8,726 bases of DNA. It comes from Myxococcales bacterium (lineage in GTDB: Bacteria > Myxococcota_A > Polyangia > Polyangiales > Houyiibacteriaceae). Position numbers and translations under genes: made by a program. The notes under the pieces are model-generated. The model did no database searches. It was not told the DNA's origin and was given only the letters and a program-made list of their open reading frames with translations. Positions within the stretch are counted from its first letter, which is position 1, and every line of letters starts with the position of its first letter. Shown here in pieces: positions 6,331-8,726 of this stretch. The stretch is taken from NCBI GenBank assembly GCA_013002645.1, contig JABDJF010000604.1:1-8726 (forward strand), written 5' to 3'.

Positions 6331-7800
6331 ATGGCCGGTGAGCCCCGAGAGTTTGGTGCTTATTACTTGCTGCGACGCCTCGGCGTCGGCGGAATGGCCG
6401 AGACCTTCGAAGCAACGCGCATTGGGGCTGGTGGATTCGAGCAACGCGTTTGTTTGAAGCGAGTTCTGCCTGCGTTCAGCGGGGACCTGGAGTTCGTCTC
6501 GCATTTCCGGCGAGAAGCCGTGCTCGCCGCGCAGCTTCGGCACACGAACGTCGTGGGCGTCATCGACGTGGGCGAGATAGACGACGTCCATTACATGACT
6601 CTCGAGCTAGTCGATGGCCTGGACCTTCGCTCTTTGCTCAAATCCTCTCCTGGCGAGAGGCTACCCCCGGATACCGTGGCGTTGATCGCTCTGGACCTCG
6701 CATACGCGCTCGAGCACGCGCACGCCAGCCTCGTCCATCGTGACATCTCGCCCTCGAACATATTGCTGAGCCGCTCGGGTGAGGCAAAGCTCGCGGATTT
6801 CGGCATCGCGAAGGCGCTCGACGACGCGAAAGCAACCGCAAGCCGCAGCGCGAGGGGCAAGGTCCCGTACATGTCCCCCGAGCACATGCGCGGCGAGGCC
6901 GTCGATGGGAGAGCGGACTTGTTTTCGCTGGGCGTGGTTCTGTTCGAGGCCGTGGCCGGGGTGCGCCCCTTCGACGGCGCGCACGACGTCGAGACCATGC
7001 AAAAGATTCTGGAGGGCAATCGCCGATCGTTGGAGGAGGTCGCGCCGCACGCGCCGAAGGAGCTTCGGGAGATCATCGAGCGATTGCTCGAGGTGGACCC
7101 CGCCGTCCGCACGCCGAGCGCCGCTCGTTTGATCGAAGAGCTCGGGACCGTTGCCCCTGCTCCGGCACTGCGACGGCAGCTGGCGTCGACGATCGAAAGT
7201 CACCGAGGCGGTCCAAACGCCCGGATGCATGTCCGCGCCCGCGAAGAAGAACGAGACACGGAGCTCAGCCGTCCGCCGAGTCCGATGGCAACCGGAGCAC
7301 GTGAACACCTTGCGCCAAGCCCGCGAAAGCCGCCCAGGTTCGGCCGCGCCGTCATGTTGGCGAGCATACTCGTCTTGAGCTTCGTGGCCCTCGCTGCAGG
7401 TGCGGGATGGCTGGAACGGAAGGAAGAAGCGCCGGGTCCAGTGGCAGCGGCAGGGACAGGGACAGGGGCAGGGGCAGCGCCAGGGTCAGTGGCAGCGCCA
7501 GTGGCAGTGGCAGGGTCGGTGCCCGTGCCAGCGCCGGAGTCAGTGGCCGTGCCAGAGTCGGTGTCCATGCCGGGGACCGCTTCCCCCGCCCGGGCGCGCA
7601 AAGGCTGGGTCCATGTGATCGTTCAGCCCTGGGGGAATGTCTGGATCGACGGAGCCTTCATGGGTAGAGCCCCCGTCAAGGCGCGCCTCTCCAAAGGTAG
7701 GCACGTCGTCAAGGTGGGGCGAGAGCTGCCGAGCCAAACGCGAGTCGTCCGCGTCGAGGCCGGCGCCCGAAAAGAGCTCGAGATCAAACTGCCCGAATAG
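6331..7800 (+). CDS. Membrane-anchored Ser/Thr protein kinase with C-terminal PEGA domain
   Basis: Hanks-type (eukaryote-like) kinase of 489 aa. The cytoplasmic kinase domain spans about 8-271: glycine-rich loop LGVGGMAE (17-24), Lys43 in CLKRV, helix-C Glu62, HRDISPSNIL (136-145, catalytic Asp138 and Asn143), DFG (156-158) and MSPEHM (181-186, the APE position). All catalytic residues are present, so it should be active. A disordered juxtamembrane stretch (about 275-337) leads to one membrane helix (about 340-360), placing the C-terminus outside the cytoplasm. Next comes a low-complexity Ala/Val/Pro/Gly linker (369-415), encoded by a hexanucleotide tandem repeat. It is followed by a PEGA domain (425-489), seen as GWVHVIVQPWGNVWIDGAFMG. 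PEGA domains are beta-rich surface modules often paired with kinases in myxobacteria. The ATG at 6331 is chosen because the domain starts 8 residues later; the ribosome binding site is poor. The targets are unknown. Confidence 0.93.
   Translation: MAGEPREFGAYYLLRRLGVGGMAETFEATRIGAGGFEQRVCLKRVLPAFSGDLEFVSHFRREAVLAAQLRHTNVVGVIDVGEIDDVHYMTLELVDGLDLRSLLKSSPGERLPPDTVALIALDLAYALEHAHASLVHRDISPSNILLSRSGEAKLADFGIAKALDDAKATASRSARGKVPYMSPEHMRGEAVDGRADLFSLGVVLFEAVAGVRPFDGAHDVETMQKILEGNRRSLEEVAPHAPKELREIIERLLEVDPAVRTPSAARLIEELGTVAPAPALRRQLASTIESHRGGPNARMHVRAREEERDTELSRPPSPMATGAREHLAPSPRKPPRFGRAVMLASILVLSFVALAAGAGWLERKEEAPGPVAAAGTGTGAGAAPGSVAAPVAVAGSVPVPAPESVAVPESVSMPGTASPARARKGWVHVIVQPWGNVWIDGAFMGRAPVKARLSKGRHVVKVGRELPSQTRVVRVEAGARKELEIKLPE
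7439..7570 (+). repeat. 22-copy degenerate hexanucleotide tandem repeat in the kinase linker
   Basis: From 7439 to 7570 the DNA runs with an exact 6-nt period. Copies are variants of CAGNGN (CAGTGG, CAGCGC, CAGGGA, CAGGGG, CAGGGT), drifting to CGGTGN, CCGTGC and similar in the 3' half. The first 13 units all begin with CAG. The unit is two codons, so copy number changes keep the frame and only lengthen or shorten the linker between the membrane helix and the PEGA domain. The run GGG-ACA-GGG-ACA-GGGG-CA-GGGG at 7453-7474 fits the G-quadruplex pattern on the coding strand. Confidence 0.9.
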
Positions 7801-7803
7801 CCG

Positions 7804-8726
7804 TTACTCGACGATGATGGCGCCGCAAGGGAACTCGGCCGTGAACGTCACGTCGCCGCTCTTGAACGTGTCACAGGCGCTGCCAACCAGCTCGATGATA
7901 TCATCGACTCCCGGCTTGACCCGCCACTCGGTCGGGCAGCTCAGCGGCACGCCGTTGAGCCGGACGTCGCTCTCCGGGTCGTTGCAAGCCTTTTCCTTGT
8001 CGTCGAAGCGCTTGTCCATCTGGATGTCGCAGGAAATGCTGTCGCCGATGATATCCTGGAACGCCATATCCAGCTCGGCAGGTGTATTCGCAGTGTAGAA
8101 CGGCGCATTGCCTTGCGAGCCGTTGCGGTTCAGCCCCACGCCGACGTTCGCGACTTCCTGCAAGTGGCTCTGTGCGACATCGGGGCCAACGCTCAGAATG
8201 AACGTTTGGACGCCGCTCGAAAACGCGTTCTCGGCAGCGTCCACGGCTTCGACCTCAGGGTCGTGATCGCTCGGGGTACCTGGAAAACAGGTGCCCGCAT
8301 CGGGGCATTCGCAGGAGTCGGGCAAACCGTCCGTGGCGAGCACGATGATGGTGGGCCCATCCGCGGGCGGTGGGTCGTTTTCGATGATCGTCATCAACGC
8401 ATCGATGCTATCCCCGGTTGGCGTATCGCCTCCTGCGTCATTGGGATACGAGCTCGGGTAGACATTCGTATCACTGATCGCCTCGAAGTTACTTAGCCCA
8501 AAGTCGACTCGGGGAGCGCCCGCCAATGGATCGCCGGCCACCGGCAAACGCGGGCAAGTCGGATTGAAGTCGCCATCGTCGGATGTGTAGGTCGTGAGGC
8601 CAAAGCGAACGATGGCGTCAAGCTGCCCCGTTACCGTAACGATCGCATCGTGGGCAGCCGTCCATCTCTCCTTGCCGCTGAAGTTCGAGGTCATCGACGA
8701 GCTCTGATCGACGAGGAACATGACAT
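7804..8726 (-). CDS. VWA-domain protein, probably secreted or surface (5' truncated by window edge)
   Basis: The frame is open to the window edge (the codon before the ATG at 8721 is GTC, preceded by a partial codon), so that ATG is an internal Met and the true start, with any signal or lipoprotein peptide, lies outside. Numbered from that Met, the von Willebrand factor A domain spans about 1-225. Its metal ion-dependent adhesion site is complete: VDQSSSM (Asp5, Ser7, Ser9), GDTPTGDS (Thr102) and ATDGLPD (Asp131). The strand TFILSVGPDVAQSHLQEVANVG (173-194) is typical of a VWA fold. Nine cysteines (56, 137, 139, 145, 231, 246, 262, 283, 299) suggest disulfides and an extracytoplasmic location. 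Residues 226-305 form a smaller C-terminal domain, not recognised. VWA proteins of this type are common in myxobacteria; they bind proteins through Mg2+, but the partner is unknown. The stop is 3 bp from that of the kinase on the other strand. Confidence 0.9.
   Translation of the reverse strand, partial: VMFLVDQSSSMTSNFSGKERWTAAHDAIVTVTGQLDAIVRFGLTTYTSDDGDFNPTCPRLPVAGDPLAGAPRVDFGLSNFEAISDTNVYPSSYPNDAGGDTPTGDSIDALMTIIENDPPPADGPTIIVLATDGLPDSCECPDAGTCFPGTPSDHDPEVEAVDAAENAFSSGVQTFILSVGPDVAQSHLQEVANVGVGLNRNGSQGNAPFYTANTPAELDMAFQDIIGDSISCDIQMDKRFDDKEKACNDPESDVRLNGVPLSCPTEWRVKPGVDDIIELVGSACDTFKSGDVTFTAEFPCGAIIVE

Noticed and set aside
7439..7570. CRISPR-like or VNTR array outside a gene
   Set aside because: The repeat is a 6-nt coding repeat inside the kinase gene with no spacers.
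8719..8721. ATG as the start of the VWA gene
   Set aside because: The frame continues upstream to the window edge and the ATG sits inside the first core strand of the VWA domain, only four codons before the metal-site Asp, so no N-terminal strand or signal peptide would fit.

Overview
The window looks like chromosomal DNA from a GC-rich myxobacterium-type organism (Myxococcota, formerly in the Deltaproteobacteria). This is an inference from three things: high GC, a Ser/Thr kinase of the 'HRDISPSNIL' type with a C-terminal PEGA domain, and a cysteine-rich secreted-type VWA protein with an FLVDQSSSM metal site. Nine protein genes fill almost all of the sequence. No RNA gene, insertion sequence, CRISPR array or prophage was seen, and no stretch over about 90 bp lacks a gene.

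Layout. (1) 1-1343, plus strand: the end of the F1Fo ATP synthase operon, with the 3' two thirds of atpD and complete atpC. (2) 1340-2071, minus strand: rnc (RNase III), tail to tail with atpC and sharing one CTAG as both stop codons. (3) 2139-3626, plus strand: a RimJ-like GNAT acetyltransferase, then a GlpG-type rhomboid protease. (4) 3714-6277, minus strand: a probable three-gene operon transcribed MATE transporter, then NUDIX hydrolase, then a DUF1415-like protein, with the last two overlapping by up to 4 nt. (5) 6331-7800, plus strand: a membrane-anchored Ser/Thr kinase with a PEGA domain, divergent from the MATE gene across 53 bp. (6) 7804-8726, minus strand: a VWA-domain protein whose 5' end lies beyond the window, convergent with the kinase across 3 bp.

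How the parts may work together. AtpD and AtpC are parts of the ATP synthase rotary motor. The MATE, NUDIX and DUF1415-like genes are probably co-transcribed, but no shared pathway can be read from the sequence. The kinase, its PEGA domain and the VWA protein are each of types often found in signalling and at the cell surface in myxobacteria, but their adjacency here is convergent and does not by itself show a functional link.

I did not find a convincing undescribed system. The most notable local features are a 22-copy degenerate hexanucleotide tract coding for the kinase's extracytoplasmic linker, with an embedded G-quadruplex-type motif; a serine where RNase III normally has a metal-binding aspartate; the shared CTAG stops of atpC and rnc; an in-frame 15-bp tandem duplication in the DUF1415-like gene; and a possible leaderless start for the GNAT gene.
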